This document shows, in pieces, positions 51,600 through 63,935 of a stretch of DNA of 64,000 nucleotides; positions within the stretch are counted from its first letter, which is position 1; every line of letters starts with the position of its first letter. The DNA is from Chaenocephalus aceratus (taxonomy: Eukaryota > Chordata > Actinopteri > Perciformes > Channichthyidae), in assembly GCA_023974075.1 (NCBI GenBank), contig CM043799.1, forward strand, positions 9,848,281-9,912,280, in the 5' to 3' direction. The position numbers and the translations under genes are program-made. The notes under the pieces are model-generated. The model did no database searches. It was given only the letters and a program-made list of their open reading frames with translations, and was not told the DNA's origin.

Positions 51600-51900
51600 A
51601 TCCCAAGCACTTCATAGAATCTCAAGGGCATGATTAGTCGCCTATTTCATCTGGATTTCTCCACATTGGGTTGGAGGGAAATGAAGATGACAAATAAATA
51701 TGCAAAGTTGGCGACATGGAAGAGACAAATGAGTGAAGTTTAGCAAGGCTGAGATCACAAGCATCATCAAATCCCAAATGAAAAAGAATTGGCGGGATGA
51801 GTGGGATAGATGAGTAAAGGGCAGACATTTTTATAATGTTCAAAGGATAGTTGGAGAACAAATGAAGTCAACAAGGCAGACGGGGCTAAATAGCACATTA
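51600..51900 (+). mobile_element. LINE C-terminal remnant with RNase H-like end
   Basis: A frame near 51640-51720 reads HIGLEGNEDDK-AKLATWKRQM, close to the SHIGIEGNE-AD-LAK end of the RNase H domain found in I-type LINEs. Downstream are KKNWRDEWD and GRHFYNVQRIVGEQM, with stops. A dead fragment between copies C and D. Confidence 0.5.
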
Positions 51901-51984
51901 GTCATTCAGGGGATGTGGCATACAGGGCAGTATTTAGGTTTTTCGAAAGGACAGGGAGTATATATATATTCACACTCCACTCCA

Positions 51985-52232
51985 CAAGGTGGCGGTAAAG
52001 GCACCTAGCAAGCTGTCAAAACTCCACACCATATTTTTAAACCAATGAGATGACTGATGAGCATGAGTGACATAGATTTGGACCAATCTGGGAAACGGTA
52101 GATTTATTTTTGGACCAATCGGGAAACGGTAAATTGCAACACTCCCGCTTTTCCGGTTTGTGCCTAGCTGGATCACTACAGAGTAACGCCTTTGTCTTTT
52201 TCGGTCGTTTGGAATTTTTTAATTCAACCAAA
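51985..52232 (+). promoter_or_regulatory. Promoter and 5' UTR of tubulin copy D
   Basis: Nearly identical to the copy C promoter. CCAAT boxes at 52042-52046, 52083-52087 and 52115-52119 (the third is GAGCAAT in copy C). CACTCCCGCTTTTCCGG and TAGCTGGATCACTACAG precede TTTTTCGG and the ATG. The repeat word AGGTGGCGGTAA at 51988 also occurs before copy A at 2851. Confidence 0.62.
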
Positions 52233-52601
<369 letters not shown>

Positions 52602-52642
52602 TAGTTTTGCTTTAGCACCGAGCTACGTTAGGTAGCTCCGCC

Positions 52643-52990
52643 CAGGGCCAGCCCTTATCATTGGCGTTAAAGATGTTCGCCTAGGGCGCCATATCTGGGG
52701 ATGGGGCGCTGCAGCATGTGTATTGCAGGATATGTGCAAGCGTCTTTGAGTTGTAGAAAAGCGCTAGGCCTATAGGCTATACATATTATAATAATAATAA
52801 TAATAATAACTTTATTTGTATAGCACCTTTCATACAGGGGATTGCAGTTCAAAGTGCTTTACATCAGTAAATAATAAGACATAACATCAGTGTAAAACAG
52901 CAGCAAGAGCAAAGCATAAAGTGGGATAAAATAATTAAAATAAAAACATAGAGAAATAGTGCAATGTCAATCACAGAGAATAGAGAACCG
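52643..52990. mobile_element. Composite of hAT fragments and a LINE/SINE tail
   Basis: Begins CAGGGCCAGCCCTTATC and CCTAGGGCGCCAT, common words of a fish hAT. From 52710 to 52785 it matches 12177-12250. After an AAT tandem (52785-52809) comes ACTTTATTTGTATAGCACCT, the reverse complement of a LINE/SINE 3' end. Confidence 0.5.
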
Positions 52991-53215
52991 CAGTGACACG
53001 TCCTAAAACACGGAAGTAAACTTCTTCCGGTTCCTTCGTCAAAAACTCAATGCAATTTCTCCATAGGATTTCGGAAAATAGCTCGAAATAAGGTCTGTGG
53101 TTGACACACATTTAAGAGAGGGATCACGTTTTGTTCAGCCGGATAATCTCCACATGTCAACCCTACTTTTATAATTTTTGAATCATAAATCTAGTCGCCA
53201 GAAGCAAAATGCTAA
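52991..53215 (-). repeat. Dispersed repeat, inverted copy of 17400-17630
   Basis: Reverse complement words AAATAGCTCGAAATAAGG-like, CTCCATAGGATTT and ATTTTTGAATCATAAATCT. No coding region. Confidence 0.6.
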
Positions 53216-53560
53216 CGTTATGCTATAAACGAACTACAACAAGCCAGTCCAGCAGCAGGGTCGCACGACTTCATCGTCCCGCCAACTTAAGATCGTTTCA
53301 ACTGACTTGCACTGAAACTGCACTTTGAACACTTCAAATATATTATTACCATTTTAAACTGTATACCCCGTTTATCTAGGCCCTTTTTTTGTTTGTTTAA
53401 TGTATACCACGTTTATCTAGGCCCTTTTTGTTTTATGTATACATGTCACACTGTGGGATACGATATTTCTGGATGTATAATACATGTAGACTTTTTGACA
53501 ATAAAGCTGACTTTGACTTTCGCACGCTTGCATATTTTAACAAAGCTTTTCATTTTAGCC
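53216..53560. other. Repeat-derived stretch with an AATAAAGCTGAC tail
   Basis: The word GTTTATCTAGGCCC is repeated at 53371 and 53411, and the stretch ends GACAATAAAGCTGACTTTGA near 53500, similar to the 3' UTR tails of P1 and P2. Not assigned to a gene. Confidence 0.4.
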
Positions 53561-53639
53561 ACACTGAATTTAACTAGAAGTCATGGCTTGTCAATGACCA
53601 GTCTGATATCGTTTTACAAAGATGACAAGAAGTGTAGAT

Positions 53640-54913
53640 AGAGGAGAGAACCACTACAAGTCAGGACACGTACAACAGTGCAGCCTAGATGAAGGTGTGC
53701 TTACCGGTGTTGTCAGGGCTAGTATGAGGGAGAAGGTTTATAGTGTCGGTGAGTAGTGATAGCAAGAGTACCGTTAACCTAGAGTTAATTTATTCACATT
53801 AGTGACATTAATTCCCATCAACAAATCCATTTTATGTGTCACATGAAATCTTTATTACAAATATTACACACCAGAAAACACAGAAATATCCATGAAATAA
53901 ACATACAGTAGGCTATAAACAATTAAAGGGATAATTGGGAAGGCATTACAAATGTAAATATATTTTAAATAATAAAACAATCCCAACACCACAAGTTATC
54001 TACAGGAGAAGAGGGAATTCTCTCCACAAAATGTGAATGCCCACGTGGAGAATGGAAATGCAGTCATGCAGCTGCATAAGCCATCTTTGCCATCCACACT
54101 TTCAGCTGCACTGACACCCCCTGTCAGTGGAAGAAGCCAAAGGCAGCTAAACGTACGCATTCAGTGGAGGAGCTATTTTCCTCCAACCAATAACTCATTC
54201 AACCCGCTGACAAGAGAGCCCACCTCCGAAGATCGTGACTGGCTGAGGGACAGACTCGGGGGCAGGATCTCAGGAATTTCTTGGCTTCTCTCCCCGAGCC
54301 AGAAGAGGAACACTACAGCTTGGAAACACTTACTGTTCCTGAAATTATCAAATCTGTTGGGCATCAGGGACCTGAGGCAATTGTGGCAAGCATGGCATTG
54401 TCTGAGGAGCAACAGAGGGCAATTCAGGTGGCTACACTGATCAGCGAACCAACCCAAACTGGCATTTGTTCAGGAAAGGAAGATTGACTGCCAGCAACTT
54501 TGGAGCTGTCCTGAGGTCAAAGCGTGTGACTGCTTCCCTTATTGCCAGGGTGCTAGGGCAACAACAGGCCCTTGATGGTGTTTTTGTCTGTACAGTGGGG
54601 GACTATGAATGAATGTGAGGGCGTCAGGGCATTCACCACTGCAACCCAGATGCAGGTCCATGAGTCAGGTTTGTGGCTCTCCCAATCAGGATTGTTGGGG
54701 GCATCTCCAGATGGTCTGGTAGGTTCTTCCGCTGTGCTGGAGGTAAAGTGTCCCTACGGAGCCAGGGCAATCACAATTAGTGAAGCATTGCAAATCAAGG
54801 GCTTCTGTGTCAGTAAGGAAGGAGTAACATTCAGCCTGCGTGAGGAGCATCCTTACTGGCACCAAGTGCAAGGTCAGCTTCACCTCACTACAAGAAAGAA
54901 GAAGAAATTGTGA
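53640..54913 (+). pseudogene. SWIM zinc finger plus YqaJ-type nuclease gene, copy Q
   Basis: The first exon at about 53640-53752 reads GENHYKSGHVQQCSLDEG, then GVVRASMREKVYSV and a donor, matching P2. The SWIM finger at about 54032-54075 is CECPRGEWKCSHAAA, followed by an in-frame stop. Then CQWKKPKAAKRTHSVEELF, NPLTREPTSEDRDWLRDRL, LTVPEIIKSVGHQGPEAI, RLTASNFGAVLRS, NECEGVRAF and HESGLWLSQSGLLGASPDGL. AVLEVKCPYGARA (54730-54770), REEHPYWHQVQGQLHLTT (54838-54893) and a stop at 54911 follow. D of SPDG, E-x-K of LEVK and Q-x-Q form the YqaJ nuclease site, all present. At least two frameshifts and two stops make it a pseudogene. A distinct subfamily from P1/P2 at the DNA level. Confidence 0.7.
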
Positions 54914-54963
54914 ATCGTTTTTAATTTACATTTACTCGCCTTTGCAATGTTGTGGTTGTAGAG

Positions 54964-56264
54964 CAGGGGTTCTCAAAGTTTTGATGAGTGAGGGCCAATT
55001 TAGGTACCCAATATTGGATTGAGGGCCGCCCAAAAAAAAACGGAACACAAAATAATTCCAAAACAAATCCTTTCTTTATTGTACCAACCAATTACCGCAA
55101 CTCGCGAGATGCCTAGTTGCCATGCAACCAGTAGTCTAGCAAACTTTCCACAAGCTGTCATTCATAATTTAGGAATGACAACCCAGGGGGCGCAGTTTTA
55201 CCATTCTTAACCCTCTGGAGTCTAAGGGTATTTTCTCGATTTTTAGATGTTTTCTTAAATCACCTTTTTAAATGTATTTCTTCTAACATGGCACCCCATG
55301 TGTTACATATCAAAATGTTCAGGACAATCTCTGGTCTTGCTATATATGCAGATTACTCACCTTAGAGGGTGTTTGATGAGATAAGTAGCTTAAAATGTGA
55401 CATCCGATTTTTGGAAAATCTTCAAAACTCTTGTGAAAACACACATTTACTCATGTGATCGAATTGTTTTGGTGTTTTAGATTTGGTTACCAAAGTCCTA
55501 GGATCACCAAAGCAGTGAAATATTTGAATTACACTGTATATAAATGTGTAATTCATGTCTAAAATGAAAAACATTAAATTCGAATTTTGAGTAAAACAGG
55601 TGTTTATCACTCTATTTCACCACAGCAGGGACTGAGATACATCAGGACTGAATAATGACTTCATATTACATACCAAGGTTCATGTGATGTGTACAAATAC
55701 TAATTGAGCATTCAACCTTTTTTTCAACCAACAATTTATTATAAATGTTTTTTTCAACCAACTATTTATATAAATATAAGAAACTGGAAAATCTCACTAT
55801 TTACAATATTGAACATCAGAACTTTCAACCAACTATTCATTATAAATGTCAAGACAGTGTCAAGGTCTTTGTCTGTCTTCCAAGACAGTGGGTCTGGCTG
55901 CTGTGTAGGTGGGGGTGATGGTGCATGGGCTGCTGTGTAGGTGGGGTGTACAAGTGCTATACGAGACCTCCACGAGACCTCCTTGCTGGCTGAGGTGTAT
56001 CTTGACCTGGTGGCAGCCGCAGACGGAGGTGGAGGCAGCTGTAGTGATGATGGTCTGCTCGTCCTTGGTGGGGATGGCTCTGGGCCACAGTAGATCTTGA
56101 CCTGGGGGCCGGCACAGATGGATGTTGAGGCTGCTGGATAAACGCCGCCTGTGTAGGACAATAATTACAACTAATTTCATTGAAATAAAGTTCAAGTAAA
56201 ATGTTGTTCAAGCACAAATAACAATGCACACATAAAAATAAAGTTTGGGAGGTTGCAGAAGGAG

Positions 56265-56316
<52 letters not shown>

Positions 56317-57224
56317 ATTTCCAGTTACTTTACATTCAGTATAAAATCAGACACACATAAAAGCTACATCTGATTACAAAGTCTCATCTGTACAGAACAG
56401 TATGATAAAATAATCGATGGCAAAAACTTGTCACTGTAAATGTCTCCGTTGTGGGACGAATAAATGATTCATTTAATCATCAACACATGTAATCTCACTT
56501 TTACACACCAACATAACGTTAACACAGAGTAAACGTTTGCTAATGGAGTCTATTTTGTCCCAATAAAAAGTTCATGAATATCGATAAAAAATATATATCA
56601 ATAACCTATTGTTCATTTTCGCGGTATTCCCCACACATTGCGAGTACACTATTACTGTAATATTTACACTTACCCATGTCCAAATGGATCCTTGTTGTCT
56701 TTGTATTCTTCTTCTTCAGAAGAGTTGAAGACTTCAGGTTCTGAGGCTCTATCTTCACTGCTACTAGCGAAAATAATCTCTAGCGAAGTCGGCAACTGTA
56801 AAGGTTTTTTTAGCCATTTTCTCTGTCTCTCTCTCTCTCCCCTCACAGACGGAAACTGATGGGAGACACGTGGTTTATGTTTTTTTACTTGGTGGGTAGG
56901 CCCTTAGTGATTTCTCGATGTCCATTGGTCATTTCAGACGATGATGGCTGCCGGCCGAGATTTCCTTGACGGACACACGAATCCACCAATCCCACACAGT
57001 GTAAAGTCAAGCTGCTTTGAGCGGCCATATTGGCTGCTGTGCCCTGGTTACAGTCTCACAGGAGATACCGCTGGAAGCTACTCATTCTAATTCTTACTAG
57101 ATACAACCACGGAGGATTAAAATATAACGCATGCATTTCAGCGTGTCACATTAACTATCGCGGGCCGCCAGAAACATTTACGAGGGCCGCCATTGGCCCG
57201 CGGGCCGCACTTTGAGAACCCCTG
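54964..57224. mobile_element. hAT element with perfect 8-bp duplication, containing piggyBac-like sequence
   Basis: Starts CAGGGGTTCTCAAAGTTTT and ends AACTTTGAGAACCCCTG-like inverted terminus. TTGTAGAG flanks both sides exactly (54956-54963 and 57225-57232). Near both ends GAGGGCCGCC words repeat. The interior from TTAACCCTCTGGAGTCTAAG (55207) appears to be a piggyBac-type insertion: on the minus strand near 56790-56680 an acidic exon reads FASSSEDRASEPEVFNSSEE before a donor. Its right end is not resolved. Confidence 0.8.
56278..56313. repeat. AC microsatellite
   Basis: About 18 tandem AC units following a short CT run. Confidence 0.9.
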
Positions 57225-57232
57225 TTGTAGAG

Positions 57233-57892
57233 TGTTAGGTTTCCTGTCAGCTCGTCTGTTGGGAAGATATAAAATATTAGTTTCATGGAAGTCACACCGT
57301 CACATATAAGAGCATTAAGACATACAGTACATAGGCTAAAGCAAAAACATCTAAAGATATAACCTTGCACTTTGATAAGTCTCGTGAACATTTTCACTAT
57401 TTTGACATTTTTATAGATCAAAATTGAACTAAAGAAATAAAGGTAGATTAATCCATATTGAAAATAGGTGTCAGCTGCTACACTAATTATAATAGTTATA
57501 TTTATTAATTAATTAAGATATTACTGTATTGATCCCAATTTGGGAAATGTTTGTTGCAGCAGCATAACAAGAAAAACAAAATATAAGTTATTATATATAC
57601 AAAAGTATGTGAGGGATGGAATATTAAATTGAATATAAATGTAAAATGTACATGTGATTTTACATCCAAGAGGAGCTATGGAGCAGAGAGTTCTCTGCCA
57701 GCCAGAGGTGATTTGTTATTAGTTCAATATGTCAAACTGATTTCCCTGACTACAATCTTTAGTTACATGGTGAAACGTTATGCTGCTTGTACTAATTAGA
57801 CTTATCATATAAGCCACACAGGTTTTAATAGGATGTATTCATTATCTTTACTTATGTTGCGGTCTTTTCAGCAGTGCCATCTCTAAAACGGC
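57233..57892. other. Flank between two hAT insertions, no gene recognised
   Basis: A/T-rich, presumably the continuation of the unit that begins with the copy Q gene, once the hATs on either side are removed. No motif. Confidence 0.4.
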
Positions 57893-57900
57893 GATACAGT

Positions 57901-59186
57901 CAGGGCTCTCGACTAACTTTTTTCCCCATCCTCCCGGAACCGTCCCGAAATACAATCCAAGCCGTCCCGAAATTAATGTGGACCGTCCCGATTTTTTTTT
58001 CCTACATTATCATTAGTTAAAATCATTCAAAGTGACCTTTAACATAAATAAAACATCATACAAATCATTAGATGATAATTCATCAACCTTTTTATTTTAG
58101 TAAATCATTCAATCACATAAACAAAGGCCAAATATATTTAAACAAACACACAAACGAGAAAATTACTCTAATATTGAATCCAATTAAGTCCCATCCAATT
58201 ATCAAAAAAAATCCAACACTGTGTCCTGAAGACAGAACCCAGAGTAACCACTAACCAGGATGACAGTCTGTCAGTCAGGAGACCTTTACAAACTGCCCCG
58301 CCCCCTCGCACATAGACGGGACAGAGAGATCTCATCTGGATTGGAAAGCTCGAAAATACATCATAGACGCATGTTTTAGTCTTATTGCATATTAGAAACG
58401 GAGTTGGTGAAACTAAAACTGCGATATAATGTGTATGTAGCAATAATACATATGACATATATTTTTTAAATGTCTCCTGTACCGATAAAAAGTCGGATAA
58501 CGTCGGAGCTTAACGTTACCACTGTCTTTAATAATTCCGGCCCGGGGCCCGTTTAATACCGGGGCTCGGTACCCATCCCTACATGGGGAGAGGCGCAGTA
58601 TATTTCTAAGGACTAAATACGATGGAGGGTTCTCATCTCAGCCTTATTACTCATAGGGGATGAAGAGGAGCGAGTAAATAAAGAGGCCGGCGCTCCAGGG
58701 TCTGGTTCTGCTGTGCGTTTTTGTGATGTAACGGTAAAACATTTCAGAATTCCTCCACGGGATGCCATTGTCATTGTACAACACTCAACCCGCGAAATAC
58801 ACACACTCAGTACATAGCTAGACCCAGAGCCATATTATATTAATCTGGCTAGACCATAGAGAGCGTGAATTTGCGGACCAGGAATTCGCGGGCACAGCCA
58901 GCTGGGCGGCTGGCTGACAGCCAGCGGCACAGCAGTGGCTACATGTGTGTGTATTTCGCGGGTTGCTAAATGTTTTGTGTGTGTTTATGTTGACAAGGAG
59001 GTTTAATAACTGTGTGCTATACAAAACGTGCAGTCGGTTTCATTTTCATCGCCGTTTGTAGTAGAGTTAGCAGGATATTTTTATTTTAACTCTCGTCCCA
59101 AATTCGTCCCAAAATAATTTTTTATCCTCCCCGACACTATTTTTTCCGGCCCCGGGACGACGGGACGCCCTTAAGCTCGAGCCCTG
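57901..59186. mobile_element. hAT element with perfect 8-bp duplication
   Basis: Starts CAGGGCTCTCGACTAAC and ends TTAAGCTCGAGCCCTG. GATACAGT flanks both sides exactly (57893-57900 and 59187-59194). Both subterminal zones hold repeated CCGTCCCGA / CGTCCC words. A part at 58285-58445 resembles 37291-37440 in another hAT, so the two share an internal segment. No transposase frame. Confidence 0.85.
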
Positions 59187-59261
59187 GATACAGTCACTAC
59201 CCATCATTTACATTTCACCGTGACATGGACAAAAATGTAACGTCAGCTTACCGCATGGCAC

Positions 59262-59340
59262 GAATCCAGACTCTCCTTTGGAAAACATTGGCCGGGAAAC
59301 GATAGAACGAGCACGTTTCATGCGAAGACCTGTGGCTGCA
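59262..59340 (-). pseudogene. Opposite-strand partner exon next to copy Q
   Basis: Minus strand reads MKRARSIVSRPMFSKGESGF, VPCG and then a GTAAGC donor. It resembles the exon beside P2 (LARSIASRLMKGPG, donor GTAAT). Position and orientation relative to the SWIM-YqaJ gene are the same in both loci. No domain recognised. Confidence 0.4.
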
Positions 59341-59761
59341 ACCCGGAGCAAAGCAACAAACCATTGCGTAGCTAACTAGTAGCGCTAACTTTAGCTAACG
59401 TTAGCCAACGAAACGAACTGCTGAGTAAAATTGAAAAACACTGGTAATTAATTGTTCTATAATTTGTAAAACTACGGTGTTAAAAATGACAATTTCAAAA
59501 ATACAGATTCTAATGGTAAGATATAGATATACAGAGACTACAGATAGGCTACTAAAGATAGGCAGGTACTTGCTTTCAAGCAGAACACAGGGGAAAACAA
59601 ACTTAGCGGGAGTGTTTACGTGTGTAGGCGTAATGACGTACAACGGCCTCGACAATTTCTGTAGTCCTATTCAGCCACTCGGTAACAACCATCGTTTTTG
59701 AGACACGTAAACTCTTAAAAAATCCCCAGTGGGGTCACTGCTGATGTATCTACTGTCGTAG

Positions 59762-59935
59762 AACAAAACGTGATTTATCTCTTAAATTTGTGTCAACCAC
59801 AGACCTTATTTCGAGCTATTTTCCAAAACCCTATGGAGAAAATGTATTGCTTTTTTGACGAAGGAACCGGAAGTGCTAAAAATGCTAACTTACTTCCGGG
59901 TTTTAGGACGCGTCACTGCGGTTCTCTATAGTGCA
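59762..59935 (+). repeat. Dispersed repeat, third copy of the 17400-17630 family
   Basis: Shares GACCTTATTTCGAGCTATTT, CCTATGGAGAAA and TTACTTCCGG with the other two. It ends in GGTTCTCTATA next to an L2 fragment. Confidence 0.6.
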
Positions 59936-59944
59936 GTATAATAG

Positions 59945-60645
59945 TGTAAAATCAGTCAAATGCTTTGGTAAAGAGAGGTTTTAAACTGCCTTTTAAAAAT
60001 TCCTAATGTATTGGCTTCCCTAATATTGTTGGGTAAAGTGTTCCACAGTTTTGGGGCGTAGTTTACAAAGGCTGCATCACCGATCTTCTTATGACTCTTT
60101 CTGGTGACCTCTAATAGACAGATATGATGATCGCAGTGTTCTGGCAGGTGTGTAGTTCATTAGAGAGTCAGCAATGTAGCTGGGTCCTTGTCCATTTAGA
60201 GCTTTGTATAAGAGGAGAAGCACCTTAAAATCAATTCTAAAAGTTACAGGAAGCCAGTGTAGAGTAGCTAAGACAGGACTAATGTGTTCCCTCCTTTTGG
60301 TATTCATTAGTAGTCTAGCTGCAGGGTTTTGAATGAGCTGGAGTCTTCCAATAGCTTTCTTGGGGAGACCAGTGAATAGTGCATTGCTGTAGTCTAGTCG
60401 GCTAGATATAAAAGCATGAATTAGCTTCTCTGCATCATTTTGATTTATGAATGGTCTTACCTTCGCTATGTTTCTGAGATGAAAGAAAGCTATTTTGGTT
60501 ACTTTGTTTAAATGGGCGTTGCAGTTCAAATCTGAGTCCAGGATGACACCGAGATTTGTCACCTCCAGTTTAATCCAAGTGGTTAAACTTCCTAGATTAT
60601 TTGTTAGCATCTCTCTTTTTGAGATAATAATAATGTATTATTATT
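59945..60645 (-). mobile_element. L2-type LINE 3' fragment
   Basis: The minus-strand frame from 60610 reads VTNLGVILDSDLNCNAHL, FFHLRNIAKVRPF, AFISSRLDYSNALFTGLP, LQLIQNPAARLLMN and LATLHWLPVTFRIDFK, then after a frame change APKLWNTLPNNIREAN down to about 59960. This is the thumb and C-terminus of an L2-type ORF2, related to but not the same as the one at 11295-15847. An ATT tandem follows at 60632-60652. Confidence 0.85.
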
Positions 60646-60651
60646 ATTATT

Positions 60652-61412
60652 AGGGATGTCCCCATCACCTTTTTTTGCTCCCGATCCGATTCCGATCATT
60701 TGATTTTGACAATCTGCCGATACCGATTTTTCCCGATCCGATCTTTATGCAATGCATTAAGAGAAAAAAAAGGTAACAGATAACGGCTGGTCATCCAACG
60801 CGATGAATTCAGCTATCTTGGCTGTTATTTTGTTGGCCTGTTCTGGGGCAGTTTCTCTTTCCTTTTAAAAGTCTCTGAAAGTGTCGGTTGTTTCAGTGCC
60901 GTTACCTGAGTGGCCGCTGTGTACTCGTCGTGTTGTTGTTGGTGTTTGTTTCTCAGGTAGCATATTAGATTGGTCGTGTTGAACGTAGCTCTGTTCTTTC
61001 CACCACGCGGAACCTCTACCTTGCAAACATTGCATCTGGCTGTTACACTGCCTTCGCTTTCAATTTTATAAGACTTCCAAACTCCTGAAATTTTCTCTGT
61101 CCCGACTCCCGAGTCACCAGCTGAACGTAGCCTCTCGTTAGCTTACTGCTACTATTAGACACTGCGCCCACTCTGTTGCCAGATTTCAGAGAAATAAGCA
61201 ACCAGGTCTGAAAACAAGCCCAAAAGAAGCAACACATACATGATGTTGTGTAATTTTAAACCAAAACTAAGTCCTCAGGATGACTTTAAGACGTGAACAT
61301 GGTAATTTTTGTTTTGTAACATTAAATAATAAAAATATTTTATTTAAAAAAATCCCGATCCCCGATTTTTTTCTAATGAAATGAATAATACCCTCAAACA
61401 AAAATAACATCC
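60652..61412. mobile_element. hAT remnant with a BED-finger scrap
   Basis: Starts TAGGGATGTCCCCATCAC and repeats CCCGATCCGAT words; the far end is AAAAATAACATCCC. On the minus strand near 61050-60950 a BED-like finger reads TARCNVCKVEVPRGG with a later HL/NKH-type end. No catalytic domain. Confidence 0.55.
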
Positions 61413-62430
61413 CTTTAACTTTCCAAGAAGTTGTCTTTCTACAGACCTTACACAGAACAGTTGTTTGTTCTATGTATGACCGCTTGTACCCGAACCACTT
61501 CCATACAACTGAAGTAGCACTTTTTTTAGGAATGAGTTCTTCATCTGTGTTCGTGGACATTTTTATGGTACATCTGTCGGTGAAGCGGTGAATGTGATTG
61601 TAGTAGGCTATGTGACTACCCGATCTGCAGCTCTGCACATGCGCACAGTGTTATAAATTAAAATCAATGTTTTTGATGGCATAAAGTACCTTAAACATAC
61701 CGTCAGTTTAAATGCTGTTTTATACTGAAAAACCAGAAGTTCTCGTGCGCAGTTGTTAAGCTTTTATTCTGAAAATCCTTCATCTCCGGTTAGCATTTAG
61801 CATGTGGCTAATATACCATTTACTATAGAGGTGAATTTAGTAGCGATATGACACGGAGTGTTGCACACCGAAACCTACTGATTTCAACACTACAACTACT
61901 GTATAGACGTCGATATATTATTATTGCTGAATATTAAATGATGGTACAGTTTATTTGAATACGTTTGTTTACAGACGTGGGTAGCATGAGACAACAACCG
62001 GAACTACCAGAAATGAAACCAGCCGTGAAGTTTTTCCTGTCTTGAGTATTGATTACAGCGTTCAAAACCATATTAAATGAATAGTAATGAAAGAGATAAG
62101 GAGGAGAAAAGGCGTGTTTAGTTATATATGTAATGTACAATGTCTGAGTCCTCTGTTATGCTCAACAACGAACACAGCATAACAACAGCAGATCGGGCAG
62201 AGCTGCAGATCGGGGAGTCACAGGCAATGTTGCTGAGTTTTGTGCGCGTTCTGGAAAGTGAGAGAGTAAGCTACCACGGAGTCCCTTAAAGCAAAACAAA
62301 TCTGCGGAGTCTAGAAATGTTTTAAAATCGCGATTTTTTTTTTTTTGGTTCAGCCATTTCACAAACCGTAGGAAAGTAAAAATGCAAATTAATCGTGAAA
62401 ACCGAAAAAAATCGCCCAGCCCTACTTTCA
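61413..62430 (-). mobile_element. ZBED-type hAT transposase start and an hAT end
   Basis: The minus-strand frame from about 61560 reads MSTNTDEELIPKKSATSVVW, KWFGYKRSYIEQ and VLCKVCRKTTSWK, the N-terminal BED finger of ZBED1-like hAT transposases. It breaks off near 61420. The right side ends CGCCCAGCCCTAC at about 62425, the complement of a common hAT terminus (GTAGGGCTGGGCG). The catalytic part is missing. 61640-62330 holds nothing else recognised. Confidence 0.55.
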
Positions 62431-62667
62431 AGCAGCCAAAAGATATCCAGAAGTAGTTCACCGTGCTTCTGTTTCAGGGAGTGGTCCATAGCTCTGCGAG
62501 TGCATCCTGAGCTCTGCTGTTTAAACTAGTGGCTGATATTAATGAGGATTAAACGGATCCCGCCGCAGCCAATCAAATTCTTCATTCATAGGAGGGAAAT
62601 ATGACTCAAACCTCTCCTCCAGCACTTTCACTCTCATTACTCTTAAAAAATGTATCGTAAAACTGTG

Positions 62668-63055
62668 AAGTAACACATTTTTTTGTGTGAAACGCTTAAT
62701 GAACTACATCTCTGGTCTCGCAGACTCTCACAACAACACACGTCACCAAGATGGCCGTCACTACTGTCTTGTCAAAAAAGTGATTGACTACCATCACTAT
62801 CAACACAATGAAACACGTCCTGAAGAATGTCATGCAAAGCTGCCTGCCTGCCTGCCTTCCTTTGATTCTCTCTGAACTGCCTGATCTTTGTAATGTTTAA
62901 TGTCAAGCATTTGTGCAGATAGCATGAAGTAGAACAGATTGCCGGTGCTAATGTAATGTTAGCATTTCTCCCCTGGGCTTAAATGGTGTATTATAGAATG
63001 ATCAGTGTGTGAGAGTACTCTTCAAAGAGTTCACGAAATATGACTACTACTCTTC
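62668..63055. mobile_element. Short internally deleted relative of the SWIM-YqaJ unit
   Basis: 62668-62760 matches 24474-24570 (ACACATTTTTTTGTGTGAAA, CTCTGGTCTCGCA, GGCCGTCAC). 62765-63055 matches 29610-29890 (GACTACCATCAC, CAATGAAACACGTCC, GCAAAGCTGCCTGCC, TTTGTGCAGATAGCAT). The roughly 5 kb between those positions in the long locus is absent here. This is what a deletion derivative of one unit would look like. It is cut at the right by another repeat starting CAGTGTTTCCCCTAGG (63056). Confidence 0.5.
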
Positions 63056-63935
63056 AGTGTTTCCCCTAGGATGGAGTCATAGCAGCGGTGCTAAGGCACA
63101 CGGGCCCAGTAAAATGTGAGCGCGGAGCGTGTGGAAATTTTAAGTGTGTGCGTGCGTGCGAAGTGCGCCCCGCCATTGTGTTTCTATGTGTCTGCCAGCA
63201 CAAGAAAGACACATACATCATTAAAGGCTTCAAATGTATTCAGTATTGTATGAACATTTTATAATTGGTGGTTGGACATCACATCCTCTAGGGGGGTCCG
63301 GGCGTATGCCCCCCCCGGGAAGATTATTTTTTACATTTTAATATAAAATGCTTCAATCTGGTGCACTTTGAGCACACAATGACTAGAGACTAGATCGAAC
63401 TCTAAACACCGATATGAAAAAGATCGTTTTACATTTTAATAATCAAATAATTTAACATACCAATAACCTACCATAGCCAATAACACATATATGTAACTTA
63501 TTTTATTTTTGTTGTTCATTTACATCACTTTCATCTGGCAATTTTTTAGTTTAATATCAGGTGTCAAAAGAGCATGGCACCTACAGTAGTAGTGAATGTG
63601 CCAAATGTCTCCACTTCGTTCCACTGCCCCAGTGACTTGAATATCTTGGGTTCTGCCAAGGGGTTTACTTCCTTAGTTTTTCTCTCATATATCATTTGTC
63701 CTGCCTTGTTTCTTGATCCATATATGTTTTTGTTATGCTCTATACATAAAATGACTTGACTTGATTCGATTTATAGGCCATAAGGTGAACCCTGTTATCG
63801 TTTCATCCCGCTCCACAGAAGTGGAACTACACAATCTTTAGTTCATAAAAAAGAACGAGTCCTGCTTATCCATCCATCGTGCTACACCAATTGGGTAGCT
63901 GCATATACCGGTATCAACAAACAGATTTGGAAAAA
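63056..63935. other. hAT-like start and unassigned sequence
   Basis: CAGTGTTTCCCCTAGGATGG at 63056 looks like an hAT terminus, and GTATGCCCCCCCCGGGAAG near 63304 belongs to a similar repeat. The rest is A/T-rich without a recognised gene. A tandem-like ACTTGACTTGATT occurs near 63755. Confidence 0.4.

Noticed and set aside
55766..56310. Pro/Ser/Arg-rich frames of 111-131 codons on the minus strand
   Set aside because: They lie in a tandem-like part of the piggyBac/hAT composite and run into the AC microsatellite. Several frames are equally open, which argues for composition bias.
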